Numbered from the stretch's first letter, positions 31,799 through 42,511 are shown. The stretch is DNA of 64,000 nucleotides from Panulirus ornatus (GCF_036320965.1 NC_092269.1:33639343-33703342), one strand, 5' to 3'. Numbers and translations are program-made. Notes: generated by a model not told the origin, from the sequence alone.

Positions 31799-33300
31799 TT
31801 TTTTTTTTTTTTTATACTTTGTCGCTGTCTCCCGCGTTTGCGAGGTAGCGCAAGGAAACAGACGAAAGAAATGGCCCCCCCCCCCATACACATGTACATA
31901 CACACGTCCACGCACGCAAATATACATACCTACACAGCTTTCCATGGTTTACCCCAGACGCTTCACATGCCTTGATTCAATCCACTGACAGCACGTCAAC
32001 CCCTGTATACCACATCGCTCCAATTCACTCTATTCCTTGCCCTCCTTTCACCCTCCTGCATGTTCAGGCCCCGATCACACAAAATCTTTTTCACTCCATC
32101 TTTCCACCTCCAATTTGGTCTCCCTCTTCTCCTCGTTCCCTCCACCTCCGACACATATATCCTCTTGGTCAATCTTTCCTCACTCATTCTCTCCATGTGC
32201 CCAAACCATTTCAAAACACCCTCTTCTGCTCTCTCAACCACGCTCTTTTTATTTCCACACATCTCTCTTACCCTTACGTTACTTACTCGATCAAACCACC
32301 TCACACCACACATTTTCCTCAAACATCTCATTTCCAGCACATCCATCCTCCTGCGCACATCTCTATCCATAGCCCACGCCTCGCAACCATACAACATTGT
32401 TGGAACCACTATTCCTTCAAACATACCCATTTTTGCTTTCCGAGATAATGTTCTCGACTTCCACACATTTTTCAAGGCTCCCAAAATTTTCGCCCCCTCC
32501 CCCACCCTATGATCCACTTCCGCTTCCATGGTTCCATCCGCTGACAGATCCACTCCCAGATATCTAAAACACTTCACTTCCTCCAGTTTTTCTCCATTCA
32601 AACTCACCTCCCAATCGACTTGACCCTCACCCCTACTGTACCTAATAACCTTGCTCTTATTCACATTTACTCTTAACTTTCTTCTTCCACACACTTTACC
32701 AAACTCAGTCACCAGCTTCTGCAGTTTCTCACATTAATCAGCCACCAGCGCTGTATCATCAGCGAACAACAACTGACTCACTTCCCAAGCTCTCTCATCC
32801 CCAACAGACTTCATACTTGCCCCTCTTTCCAGGACTCTTGCATTTACCTCCCTAACAACCCCATCCATAAACAAATTAAACAACCATGGAGACATCACAC
32901 ACCCCTGCCGCAAACCTACATTCACTGAGAACCAATCACTTTCCTCTCTTCCTACACGTACACATGCCTTACATCCTCGATAAAAACTTTTCACTGCTTC
33001 TAACAACTTGCCTCCCACACCATATATTCTTAATACCTTCCACAGAGCATCTCTATCAACTCTATCATATGCCTTCTCCAGATCCATAAATGCTACATAC
33101 AAATCCATTTGCTTTTCTAAGTATTTCTCACATACATTCTTCAAAGCAAACACCTGATCCACACATCCTCTACCACTTCTGAAACCGCACTGCTCTTCCC
33201 CAATCTGATGCTCTGTACATGCCTTCACCCTCTCAATCAATACCCTCCCATATAATTTACCAGGAATACTCAACAAACTTATACCTCTGTAATTTGAGCA

Positions 33301-33303
<3 letters not shown>
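31799..33303 (-). mobile_element. Non-LTR retrotransposon copy 2 (longest, 5'-truncated)
   Basis: On the minus strand: RT palm and C-terminal coding sequence (33303 down to 31996), a 3' UTR of about 180 bases with the CGCTACCTCGCAAACGCGGG tail, and a poly-A (T run at 31800-31813). The 5' end stops at a (TA)n tract at 33303. The 3' end meets a short TATATATAT (31791-31799) that also bounds the SINE copy at 31570. No endonuclease domain remains. Confidence 0.88.
31996..33303 (-). pseudogene. Reverse transcriptase of a non-LTR retrotransposon, 5'-truncated, one nonsense codon
   Basis: Reading on the minus strand from 33303 to the stop near 31996, about 435 codons are collinear with a non-LTR RT. 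Visible motifs in order: YRGISLLSIPGKLYGRV (RT block 1-2), CGFRSGRGCVDQVF, FMDLEKAYDRVDR (first catalytic Asp), GLRQGCVMSPWLFNLFMDGV, LLFADDTALVAD (FADD catalytic pair), YLGVDLSADGTM (thumb), and the GHMERM...GRPNWRWKDGV C-terminus. An in-frame TAA at 32734-32736 directly after LVAD breaks the frame. No other frameshift is evident, so the copy is young. The endonuclease and N-terminal RT are absent. The clade is uncertain; RTE-like or a related group is my best guess. Confidence 0.88.

Positions 33304-33365
<62 letters not shown>
33303..33365 (+). repeat. (TA)n at the 5' junction of LINE copy 2
   Basis: A TA tract that begins where RT homology stops. Confidence 0.96.
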
Positions 33366-33370
<5 letters not shown>

Positions 33371-33682
33371 GAAGTGGTTAGACGTAAGGAAGTGGAGTTC
33401 CCAAAGATTAGTTTTGGGTCCTTTTCTCTTTTAAGATATATAATAACGAGTGGTTAGATGGAGTGATCAGTCCTAAGACCTGTTCTGTTTCTGGTTGATT
33501 GAAATGGTTGATTAAAAAGATGGTGGGGTGGGTAATGTAAGAATAACCAAGCCACTCAGAGACAAGCGCAGCAAGTGGAAGTGTGAGTGAGTGAAGGCTG
33601 CAGTTCCTGAGAGAGTGTGGAACCTGCAGCTGGGGAGCTGGTCTGGAAGGAGCCAGTTTTATTGAAATTGTATCTGACGGCC

Positions 33683-33684
<2 letters not shown>

Positions 33685-33762
<78 letters not shown>

Positions 33763-33822
33763 CTCACGGTGGTACATTTTCACTCTCGTCTGCTCTCGTG
33801 ATTATAATTCTTATCTGCTGTT

Positions 33823-33896
<74 letters not shown>
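33685..33896 (+). repeat. (GA)n then (CT)n inverted pair
   Basis: GA at 33685-33760 and CT at 33828-33895, separated by 67 bases. They can pair as a long hairpin. Confidence 0.96.
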
Positions 33897-34320
33897 ATGT
33901 GTCTTTTGTTCTGTCGTCTCCGTGTATCGCTTCGCTTGTTTTCTTTTCCTTTTTGTTTCGTTTCCATCGTGTTGTTTTCACTCAGTCCATTCCTTTATCT
34001 GTTTCATCCATAACATTCGCTGTGTCTACTTTCTGTTCTTGTTTGTCTGTGTTTTTTTTTTTCAGTCCTGTTGTTGGCATTAGATTTTTCTGTCGTTATT
34101 TTTTTTATTAACGTTTTCAGGAAAGACTTTAAAAAAACGACAACACTTGGCTGCAGTCATTTCCAGGTGGACCAGCAGTCGATGATTATGTAGAACACGG
34201 TGGGCAGGTGTGAAGAACTGCCTCACACATACATACATCCAGTAAGAGACGTGCGATGAGCGCGACGAGCTAGCCCTGCCCCCTTTGGCTGGATCACCTG
34301 GAGGGTGCTCTGAGGTGGTA
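33897..34320 (+). other. T-rich then unique DNA, no gene recognised
   Basis: Pyrimidine-rich plus strand to about 34120, then unique sequence. No supported exon. Confidence 0.35.

Positions 34321-34322
<2 letters not shown>

Positions 34323-34397
<75 letters not shown>
34323..34397 (+). repeat. (CT)n microsatellite
   Basis: Uninterrupted CT dinucleotides. Confidence 0.97.
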
Positions 34398-34398
<1 letters not shown>

Positions 34399-34559
34399 CG
34401 CCAGGATTCGACGACCCACCCGAGTTGAAGACTTGTGTGTCTAAAATGGAGAAAAAGATATGGTCTTGGGGAGGCTTCCTTGGGGTTTGAATAGGGGGGA
34501 GGGGTGATTGTTGTGTTGGGTGATGGTTGATTGGTAGGGAGGTTAGGGGAGAGGGTGGG

Positions 34560-34860
34560 TAAAGTGGGGGGGGGGAGGTGAATGATGTTGGGTTGGACAA
34601 TTGGGTTGAAATTGGGGGTGGTAGAATGACTAGTGTTGGGGGTAGACGACTGGGTTGAAATTGGGTTAGTAGAATGCCTGATGTAGGGTGGAGAATGGGG
34701 TTGAAATTGGGGTGGTAGAATTGCATTGAAAGTGGGGTGGAGAATAGCATTGAAAGTGGGGTGGAGAATAGCATTGAAAGTGGGGTGGAGAATTGGATTG
34801 AAATTGGGGTAGAGAATTGGATTGAAATTAGGGTGGTAGAATACCTGAATTTGGTTTGGA
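34560..34860 (+). repeat. Degenerate 24-30-bp minisatellite
   Basis: GCATTGAAAGTGGGGTGGAG plus AATA repeats exactly three times (34733-34800) inside a wider zone of looser GGATTGAAATTGGGG units. Confidence 0.85.
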
Positions 34861-35045
34861 CAAAAGGGGGTGAAAATGAGATGTTGGGGAGAGGGTAGGG
34901 GGGGTACAGACAGAGGGGTGTAGTGAATGAGTCGCTGGAGGCGGACGGAAAGGCTGGAGAGAGAGAGAGAGAGAGAGAGTAGTCTACAGAAAGGCATCTA
35001 CGTAATTCTAACCAAATCTCGTGAACTGGTACTACGTCCTGAATG

Positions 35046-36598
35046 GTAACCACGCCATGAGCCACCACACCACACCCTCCACCACCACCACCACCACCAC
35101 ATGAACCACCACACAACCACGCCATGAACCACCACACAACCACGCCATGAGCCACCACACAACCACGCCATGAGCCACCACACAACCACGCCATGAGCCA
35201 CCACACAACCACGCCATGAACCACCACACAACCACGCCATGAACCACCACACAACCACGCCATGAGCCACCACACAACCACGCCATGAGCCACCACACAA
35301 CCACGCCATGAGCCACCACACAACCACGCCATGAACCACCACACAACCACGCCATGAGCCACCACACAATCACGCCATGAGGCAGCACACAACCACGCCA
35401 TGAGCCACCACACAATCACGCCATGAGCCACCACACAACCACGCCATGAGCCACCACACAATCACGCCATGAGCCACCACACAATCACGCCATGAGGCAG
35501 CACACAACCACGCCATGAGCCACCACACAATCACGCCATGAGGCAGCACACAACCACGCCATGAGCCACCACACAACCACGCCATGAACCACCACACAAC
35601 CACGCCATGAGCCACCACACAATCACGCCATGAGGCAGCACACAACCACGCCATGAGCCACCACACAACCACGCCATGAGCCACCACACAACCACGCCAT
35701 GAGCCACCACACAACCACGCCACCACCACATGAACCACCACACAACCTTGCCATGAACCACCACACAACCACGCCATGAGCCACCACACAACCACGCCAT
35801 GAGCCACCACACAACCACGCCACCACCACATGAACCACCACACAACCTTGCCATGAACCACCACACAACCACGCCATGAGCCACCACACAACCACGCCAT
35901 GAGCCACCACACAACCACGCCATGAACCACCACACAACCACGCCACCACCACATGAACCACCACACCACACCCTCCACCACCACCACCACATGAACCACC
36001 ACACAACCACGCCATGAACCACCACACAACCACGCCATGAACCACCACACAACCACGCCATGAACCACCACGCACCACACCACCACCACATGAGCCACCA
36101 CACCACACCCTCCACCACCACCACCACATGAACCACCACACAACCACGCCATGAACCACCACACAACCACGCCATGAACCACCACACAACCACGCCATGA
36201 GCCACCACACAACCACGCCATGAGCCACCACACAATCACGCCATGAGCCACCACACAACCACGCCATGAGCCACCACACAACCACGCCATGAGCCACCAC
36301 ACAACCACGCCATGAGCCACCACACAACCACGCCATGAGCCACCACACAACCACGCCATGAGCCACCACACAACCACGCCATGAACCACCACACAACCAC
36401 GCCATGAGCCACCACACAACCACGCCATGAGCCACCACACAACCACGCCATGAGCCACCACACAACCACGCCATGAGCCACCACACAACCACGCCATGAG
36501 CCACCACACAACCACGCCATGAGCCACCACACAAACACGCCATGAGCCACCACACAACCACGCCATGAGCCACCACACAACCACGCCATGAGGCAGCA
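35046..36598 (-). repeat. 23-bp minisatellite, over 60 copies
   Basis: The plus-strand unit is CCATGAGCCACCACACAACC plus ACG (23 bp). Variants are CCATGAACC, CAATCACG, CCATGAGGCAGCACACAA and a CCACCACCACATGAA expansion that recurs about five times. The period is not divisible by three, so each minus frame cycles through all three phases and reads as a 23-residue repeat (CGGSWRGCVVAHGVVVWWLM...). All three minus frames are open for hundreds of codons (up to 412). This is a sequence property rather than evidence of a gene. Confidence 0.97.
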
Positions 36599-36708
36599 CA
36601 TGACCACGTCAGACCCGGTGATTCAGGACTGGGTTATGTCCGTGTTATGTTGCGCTCCACGTTGGTCAGCCTTCAGCTCTTTCCTATTCTCCTCCCTCAC
36701 TCCCTCAC

Positions 36709-36711
<3 letters not shown>

Positions 36712-36764
<53 letters not shown>

Positions 36765-36859
36765 CTTTCCCCTCATTTCTTCTCTTCTCTCCCTCCCTTT
36801 CCCCCTCGTTTCTCGAGCTGTCACTCAAGAGGGGTATACAAGATGGGAGAAGGACACGC

Positions 36860-36933
<74 letters not shown>

Positions 36934-37004
36934 TCAGTTGCCTGTGATCATTTCCCTGATCTTTCCTGGACCACAGTGTGAGTCATGAGTTCCCCCGAAA
37001 ATTG

Positions 37005-37068
<64 letters not shown>
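36712..37068 (+). repeat. (AC)n, (CT)n and (GA)n tracts
   Basis: AC at 36712-36763, CT at 36861-36930, and GA at 37010-37067. The CT and GA tracts form an inverted pair 79 bases apart. Confidence 0.96.
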
Positions 37069-37069
<1 letters not shown>

Positions 37070-37139
37070 AGGACTGTGATTTTCGATCAGTGTAATTGTT
37101 GGTGTCCAGCCAGTGAGATAAGGCAACGTTGGAGTCATT

Positions 37140-37735
37140 CTTAGATTCCTTGAGGCACGACGGTACGATCCTTGAGGCACGACGGTACGATCCTTGAGCA
37201 CGACGGTACGATCCTTGAGGCACGACGGTACGATCCTTGAGCGCGACGGTGCGATCCTTGAGCACGACGGTACGATCCTTGAGGCACGACGGTACGATCC
37301 TTGAGCACGACGGTAGGATCCTTGAGGCACGATGGTACGATCCTTGAGCACGACGGTACAACCCTTGAGCACGACGATACGATCCTTGAGCACGACGGTA
37401 CGATCCTTGAGGCACGACGGTACGATCCTTGAGGCACGATGGTACGATCCTTGAGGCACGACGATGCGATATTTGAACACGACGGTTCGATCCTTGAGGC
37501 ACGACGGTACGATCCTTGAGCACGACGGTGCGACCCTTGAGCTTGACGGTACGACCCCTTGAGCGCGACGGTACGACCCCTGAGCACGACGATACGATCC
37601 TTGAGAACGACGGTAGGATCCTTGAGGCACGACGGTACGATCCTTGAGCGCGACGGTACGACCCTTGAGCACGACGGTACGAACCGTTGAGCACGACGGT
37701 ACGACCCTTGAGCACGACTGTCCTACCCTTCGTAT
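37140..37735 (+). repeat. 20-23-bp minisatellite (ACGACGGTACGATCCTTGAG), about 28 copies
   Basis: Units read CACGACGGTACGATCCTTGA with an optional extra GG. Towards the right the unit becomes ACGACGGTACGACCCTTGAG. The same core occurs reversed at 41015-41530 and as ACGGTACGACCCTTAAAGAC at 45169. Confidence 0.96.
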
Positions 37736-37850
37736 GATGACCAAGCCTTTGACCTGGGCTTTAAGCTAAGGTCATTTCAAAAGGTCGAGTCGTCCTTGTC
37801 TAAGGGTAGGACGGTCATTCTCAAGCCTTGAGTTTTGACCTCAGCCTTTG

Positions 37851-37854
<4 letters not shown>

Positions 37855-37916
<62 letters not shown>

Positions 37917-37924
37917 ACACACAA
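37855..37924 (+). repeat. (AC)n microsatellite
   Basis: AC dinucleotides with one ATAC interruption. Confidence 0.97.
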
Positions 37925-38205
37925 AGGCCATGTAATGATGTCACATCGAACATAAGTCTGTATATGTTGTCATAATGACCTGTGTTGTGTGCTGATGTCA
38001 GAGTATCGTGTCAATATACTTTTTGATGTCTGAAGTTATAGCCAAAAATTCGCTCATGATTTTTGAGTTGTGTGGAAGGAAAAGACTTGGAGTATTTTTT
38101 TTCCCTTTTTTTTTGAGCCTCTTGGGTGAGAGGCGCTCACAATTTTTTTTGAGCCCCCCCTTTAAGCTGATTATTTCAGAAAGGTGTTGGACGATATAGG
38201 AAGCC

Positions 38206-38553
38206 TCATAATCTCACACTAATGAGAAGGGGCTGAGTGCTTTTCGTTGTCGTGATCCCGCGTTACTAAAAGCTGTGAGAGGGTCCACTCGTGTGTCTAT
38301 AGCTCGCGCTCCCGCAGGAGGACTGGAACACTCTCTGCTGGAGGATCGTAAGCTCAGAATGTCCGAGGTTCGACGACTCTTGCTTTTTTGGCTTTTCAAG
38401 CACACGCGAGCGAGAGGGACTGAGCCCTTCTTTTTCTTTAAGGGGGGTTTGATGATGTGGCATCAGATGGTGTATGACCTCTGCGTCAGGAGCGGCTACT
38501 TCGATGAAGTTACCAGGTTATTTGATTGCCTCAAAGTCTCTGGAGACTCCTGA
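38206..38553 (+). CDS. Unrecognised open frame, about 114 codons
   Basis: After a TAA near 38209-38211 one plus frame stays open to TGA at 38551-38553. It reads NEKGLSAFRCRDPALLKAVR, then a mixed basic stretch, and ends MVYDLCVRSGYFDEVTRLFD plus CLKVSGDS. The composition is protein-like and non-repetitive, unlike most frames here. There is no ATG near the beginning (first internal ATG at about 38359) and no clear splice site, so it may be a pseudogene or a piece of an unrecognised mobile element. No family is named. Confidence 0.25.
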
Positions 38554-38880
38554 AACGGTGTATTATTATTATTATTTTTCTTTTAGCGTGTTTGAGGACG
38601 AGGCTCTGTGTGTGCGTGTGCTGTGGTAGGCTGGAGACACTGCCTGGAAAAGGAGGGTTTTCCGGCTTCTGGAAGGTTGAGCAAGTGGCTTTGGCTCCCG
38701 CAGCCGGCTTCCTGGTGTTGGCGTGGCATATGGTTGAGTCGCGACGCGCGTATCCCAAGTCTTAGGGGCGCGAGGTGGTGGTGGTGGTAGCGGAGGAGGA
38801 GGAGGAGAGGAGAGGAGAGAAAAGAGTGCGTGCGTTTCCAAAGCCGACACCAAGGGGGAGTGAATGCGTGAGACTCTGTG
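38554..38880 (+). other. Unique DNA, GGT/GGA-rich to the right
   Basis: Short (TTA)n at 38561-38578 and GGAGGA near 38793. No gene recognised. Confidence 0.3.

Positions 38881-38881
<1 letters not shown>

Positions 38882-38965
<84 letters not shown>
38882..38965 (+). repeat. (GA)n microsatellite
   Basis: Uninterrupted GA dinucleotides. Confidence 0.97.
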
Positions 38966-38968
<3 letters not shown>

Positions 38969-39134
38969 CCCAGCTATGCTCTGGTGTCAGGTGGGGTTGC
39001 ACTCTCATGGCTTCTTGTGTGTATGGCTTTGATTTACTCTTTTCTCTTCCATTGGTGATACAGTGGGAGGAGGAGGAGGAGGAGGGTGTGTGTAGGGGTT
39101 GGGTTAGTTAAGTATAGATTTCGTAGTACGTTTT

Positions 39135-39136
<2 letters not shown>

Positions 39137-39167
<31 letters not shown>

Positions 39168-39168
39168 T
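39137..39168 (+). repeat. (GT)n microsatellite
   Basis: Uninterrupted GT dinucleotides. Confidence 0.95.
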
Positions 39169-39264
39169 TAAAACCGTACCGAATATGATGGTTTGTGGAT
39201 GACGTATATCTGGTGTTAGAAATTGTGTTTGTTTTATACACAAGTAAGACCCATCAGGTGCAAT

Positions 39265-39470
39265 TATATTATATTATATTATATTATATTATATTATATT
39301 ATTAAATTATGTTATATTATATTATATATTATATTATATTAAATTATATTATATTATATTATATTATATTAAATTATATTACATATTATATTATATTGTT
39401 ATATTATATTATATTATATTATATTATATTATATTATATTATATTATATTATATTATATTATATTATATG
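39265..39470 (+). repeat. (TTATA)n pentanucleotide array
   Basis: About 200 bases of TTATA with occasional TTAAA and single-base variants. It is the only pentanucleotide array in the window. Confidence 0.96.
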
Positions 39471-39638
39471 GTGTGTTTGTACAGTTGAAGATATAAATTC
39501 TTTCCACCAGGGTAACCCTGAGAGAATTAGTTACATGCTATTGTCTCTGGGCGTAGCCAGTGTGGAGGGTACAAAACATGAGAGAAATTGAATTACTGGG
39601 GAGCTGGCTGGCTGGCTGGCCTGGACGAAGGAGGGCAT

Positions 39639-39654
39639 TAGCTCAGTGGTAGAG
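39639..39654 (+). other. tRNA-like A box
   Basis: TAGCTCAGTGGTAGAG is identical to the D-arm/A-box region found in many tRNAs (for example tRNA-Ala). No B box follows in the next 100 bases, so this is not a tRNA gene. It could be a SINE head or pseudo-tRNA. Confidence 0.4.
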
Positions 39655-39689
39655 AGGCGAAGCAAGGAGAGAGGGAATACATTATACTG

Positions 39690-39800
39690 TAGTGGTACAC
39701 CCAGATCGTTAGGGTAGGGTACGGCGTCTGGTGTAGCGGTACCTAACGGTACGGTGTCTGGTGGCGTAGTGGTACACACACCCTGTGGTACACCTACCAC
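39690..39800 (+). repeat. Short GGTACACC/ACGGTACG repeats
   Basis: GTGGTACAC and ACGGTACGGYGTCTGGTG recur three or four times over 110 bases. GGTACG echoes the minisatellite core at 37.1 kb. Confidence 0.5.
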
Positions 39801-39989
39801 GAACGGTACGTGGCTTCCCTCAGTGGCTGTTGTCTTCGCTTCCATGGATTACCTCGTGTAAGAACGTCCCTCAGGCCGCTGAGCAGAGTCGTAATCAAAA
39901 GGAAAGGTTTATAAAGTGTTTAGGAATTATTCCTTTATACTCGTATCATTTCTGAGGTTGTGGTCTCTGAAGGAAAGACCATTTTATTG

Positions 39990-40035
39990 CGAATTATTAT
40001 TATTATTATCATTATTATTATTATTGTTATTATTA

Positions 40036-40085
<50 letters not shown>

Positions 40086-40092
40086 GTTATTA

Positions 40093-40191
<99 letters not shown>

Positions 40192-40236
40192 GTACTACTA
40201 CTACTAGTACTACTACTACTACTGCTACTACTTTTA
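39990..40236 (+). repeat. (ATT)n then (ACT)n
   Basis: ATT triplets with scattered GTT to 40140, then a sharp switch to ACT/CTA triplets to 40236. Confidence 0.96.
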
Positions 40237-40366
40237 TCATTATTTCAGTGTTGATTTTGTCATAGGTGTAGTCGTATCACTGATCAGTTTCAGCACACGC
40301 ATTATTTTCGATAGCTTATCTGAGACGTTTTATCGCCAATTCATTATCAAATTTTTTTCTCCTTGC

Positions 40367-40368
40367 AG
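40367..40368 (+). other. Splice acceptor candidate upstream of the FERM-like exon
   Basis: TTTTTTTCTCCTTGCAG ends at 40368 and is a textbook 3' splice site. Using it, the exon would be 40369-40930 with a 5' UTR holding a six-codon upstream ORF (ATG at 40376) and the (AC)n tract. A second acceptor, with a CT-rich tract and CTCAG at 40841-40845, would start the exon one base before the ATG. Confidence 0.4.
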
Positions 40369-40679
40369 GTCGAAAATGGTGCAGAGGAACGGCTAAGATA
40401 ACTACGTAAGCCACTCCCCCCTCGACACGCGCCCCGTTTGTCTTCTCCATCACCCTCCCCTCCTCCCCACATCAACAGCAACACCTCCTTATCCTCCTTC
40501 TTTTTCCCTCCCTCCCACACCCACACACACACAACCAACCCTCCTCCTCGTCCTCTTCTTCCTCCTCCTCCTCCTCCTCCCAGAGCATCCGTCTCCATCA
40601 CCATCGAACCCCAGCACTGCTGTCCTCCCTCACCATATATCTCCCCCACCACAAAACTAAAGATTGTCTTGCCCTTTTC

Positions 40680-40691
40680 TACACACACACA

Positions 40692-40731
<40 letters not shown>
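40680..40731 (+). repeat. (AC)n microsatellite
   Basis: AC dinucleotides with one ACTC interruption, about 115 bases before the FERM-like start codon. Confidence 0.95.
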
Positions 40732-40732
<1 letters not shown>

Positions 40733-40846
40733 CGTTTTTTTTCATCCTTGGATTCGGGTCGGTCGCTCGCCACTCCGAGCCGTCTGCTACAGACACGCGC
40801 TCCCTCCTCTCCCCGTTTTCCCTCTGGCGTCGTCGCGCGTCTCAGG

Positions 40847-40930
40847 ATGAAGTGCTTCGGCGACAAGAACCGAACCCACCACAGCAAGGTGGTGCTGCTG
40901 GACGAACAGGAACTCATCCAGGAGATACAG
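40847..40930 (+). CDS. First coding exon of a FERM-domain protein, band 4.1-like 4A type (partial gene)
   Basis: ATG at 40847 has A at -3. Twenty-eight codons follow in phase 0 and stop at CAG|GTAAGT (donor GT at 40931). The peptide is MKCFGDKNRTHHSKVVLLDE then QELIQEIQ. It fits the start of a FERM F1 lobe: a short Met-x-Cys-Phe leader, then the VxLLDExxL strand that opens the ubiquitin-like fold. From memory of the family, vertebrate EPB41L4A begins with the same MxCF...VLLLDESKL arrangement. Such proteins are cortical adaptors linking membrane proteins to actin. The rest of the FERM domain should lie in downstream exons; I found none in the window. Codons are C/G-ending, unlike the flanking DNA. 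EPB41L4A orthology is inferred; another FERM protein is possible. Confidence 0.65.
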
Positions 40931-41014
40931 GTAAGTTGGCCCCGGAGGTTGTTTCTTTGCACCATCTCTCGTTTTCTCTACATCCCCCACTTCAGGTAGC
41001 GACGGGGCGCACGG

Positions 41015-41535
41015 AGGAGCCCCTGAGCACGACGGGACGCACGGAGCTCCCCATGAGCACGACCGTAAGAGGGAGCCTTGGTCGTGCCGTCGTGCTCCGG
41101 GGTCGTATACCGTCGTCCCCCAGGGTTGTGTGCCGTCGTCCCCCTAGGGTCGTATCCCGTCGTCCCCCAGGGTCGTGTATCGTCGTCCCCCCAGGGTCGT
41201 GTCCCGTCGTCCCCACAGGGTCGTGTACCGTCGTCCCTCCAGGGTCGTGTACCGTCGTCCCCCCAGGGTCGTGTACCGCCGTCCCCCAGGGTCGTGTACC
41301 GTCTTCCCCCCCAGGGTCGTGTACCGTCGTCCCCCCAGGGTCGTGTCCCGTCGTCCCCCAGGGTCGTGTATCGTCGTCCCCCCAGGGTCGTGTACCGTCG
41401 TCCCCCCAGGGTCGTGTACCGTCGTCCCCCAGGGTCGTGTACCGTCGTCCCCCCAGGGTCGTGTCCCGTCGTCCCTCCAGGGTCGTGTACCGTCGTCCCC
41501 ACAGGGTCGTGTACCGTCGTCCCTCCAGGGTCATA
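41015..41535 (-). repeat. Minisatellite of about 23-27 bp (GTGTACCGTCGTCCCCCCAG), about 20 copies
   Basis: The plus-strand unit is GGGTCGTGTACCGTCGTCCC plus CCCA. Its reverse complement contains ACGACGGTACACGACCCTGG, close to the 37.1-kb unit. The array lies in the presumed intron just after the FERM-like exon. C-run length varies between copies. Confidence 0.95.
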
Positions 41536-41954
41536 TACTCAAGAACATCACCACCTGCTTAAGGGACGCGCCGTCGTACTCAAAGGGGTCGATAATTTAG
41601 TAGGTTTGGCCATCCTTTTTACATTCATCTCAATTTGAACAATGTCGTTCCCACATGATGAATAAGTGTTCACCAGACGTTCTCTATACTTACCAGTGTT
41701 AATTTCAGTGTTCACACTCCTCCCCCACCACCAACCCCCATCCCCCAACCCCTTTGTGAACTGTTACGATGTGTTCATTTGCCCCTCCGCTCCGCCGTGG
41801 TGCTTGGGGGTAGTAAGAGAGTTAAATAAATTTGCTGGGGTGACAAAGGGGGAAAGAATTTCCTCAATGCGATCCAATAAAGAGAGGAGGCGCGTACCAG
41901 CCGGCGAGAACATTGGCAAATTTACATAAAATTTGTTTAATCTGCTACCGAGGA

Positions 41955-41955
<1 letters not shown>
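41536..41955 (+). other. Unique AT-rich DNA, no gene recognised
   Basis: No repeat apart from a remnant of the preceding unit at 41570-41590 (CGTCGTACTCAAAGGGGTCG). No supported exon. Confidence 0.35.

Positions 41956-42031
<76 letters not shown>
41956..42031 (+). repeat. (TA)n, left flank of a SINE inverted pair
   Basis: Pure TA tract that stops exactly at the reversed 3' tail of a SINE-like copy. Confidence 0.96.
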
Positions 42032-42034
<3 letters not shown>

Positions 42035-42209
42035 GCCATTTCCCGCGTTAGCGAGGTAGCGTTAAGAACGGAGGACTGGGCCTTTGAGGGAATATCCTCC
42101 TCACCTGGCCCCCTTCTCAGTTCCTTCTTTTGGAAAATTAAGAAAAAAATAAATGATTTAAAAAAATTGAAAACGAAAAAAACGCGAGGGGAGGATTTCC
42201 AGTCCCCCG
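42031..42209 (-). mobile_element. SINE-like element, left half of a head-to-head pair
   Basis: Plus-strand ATTCGCCATTTCCCGCGTTA and GCGAGGTAGCG are the reversed 3' tail. The copy continues through TTCCTTCTTTTGGAAAATTA and an A-rich stretch to GGATTTCCAGTCCCCCG. It lacks the element's 5' part (the GTCGTAG core) and joins the opposite-strand copy at about 42209/42210. Confidence 0.8.
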
Positions 42210-42422
42210 ATGGAAATACTTCCCACGTATTCCCTGCGTGTCGTAGAAGGCGACTAAAAGGGGGAGGGAGCGGGGGGCTGGAAATCCTCTCCTCTCATTT
42301 TTAATTTTCCAAAAGAAGGAACAGAGAAAGGGGCCAAGTGAGGATATCCCTCTAAGGCACAGCCCTCTGTTCTTAACGTTACCTCGCTAACGCGGGAAAT
42401 GGCGAATAGTATGAAAAAAAAG

Positions 42423-42425
<3 letters not shown>
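42210..42425 (+). mobile_element. SINE-like element, right half of a head-to-head pair
   Basis: Contains ACTTCCCACGTATTCCCTGC, the core GTCGTAGAAGGCGACTAAAA, GCTGGAAATCCTCTCCTCTC, CCAAAAGAAGGAACAGAGAA and the tail CGCTAACGCGGGAAATGGCG-AATAGTATG followed by an A run. This is a nearly complete copy with the clearest poly-A end. (TA)n follows. Confidence 0.85.

Positions 42426-42509
<84 letters not shown>
42426..42509 (+). repeat. (TA)n, right flank of the SINE inverted pair
   Basis: Pure TA tract directly after the A-rich SINE end. Confidence 0.96.

Positions 42510-42511
<2 letters not shown>

Noticed and set aside
34223..36599. 409- and 412-codon minus frames as Trp/Cys-rich proteins
   Set aside because: All three minus frames read the same 23-residue cycle. 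Absence of stops follows from the unit sequence.
39639..39654. A tRNA gene
   Set aside because: A perfect A box but no B box or acceptor stem within tRNA distance.
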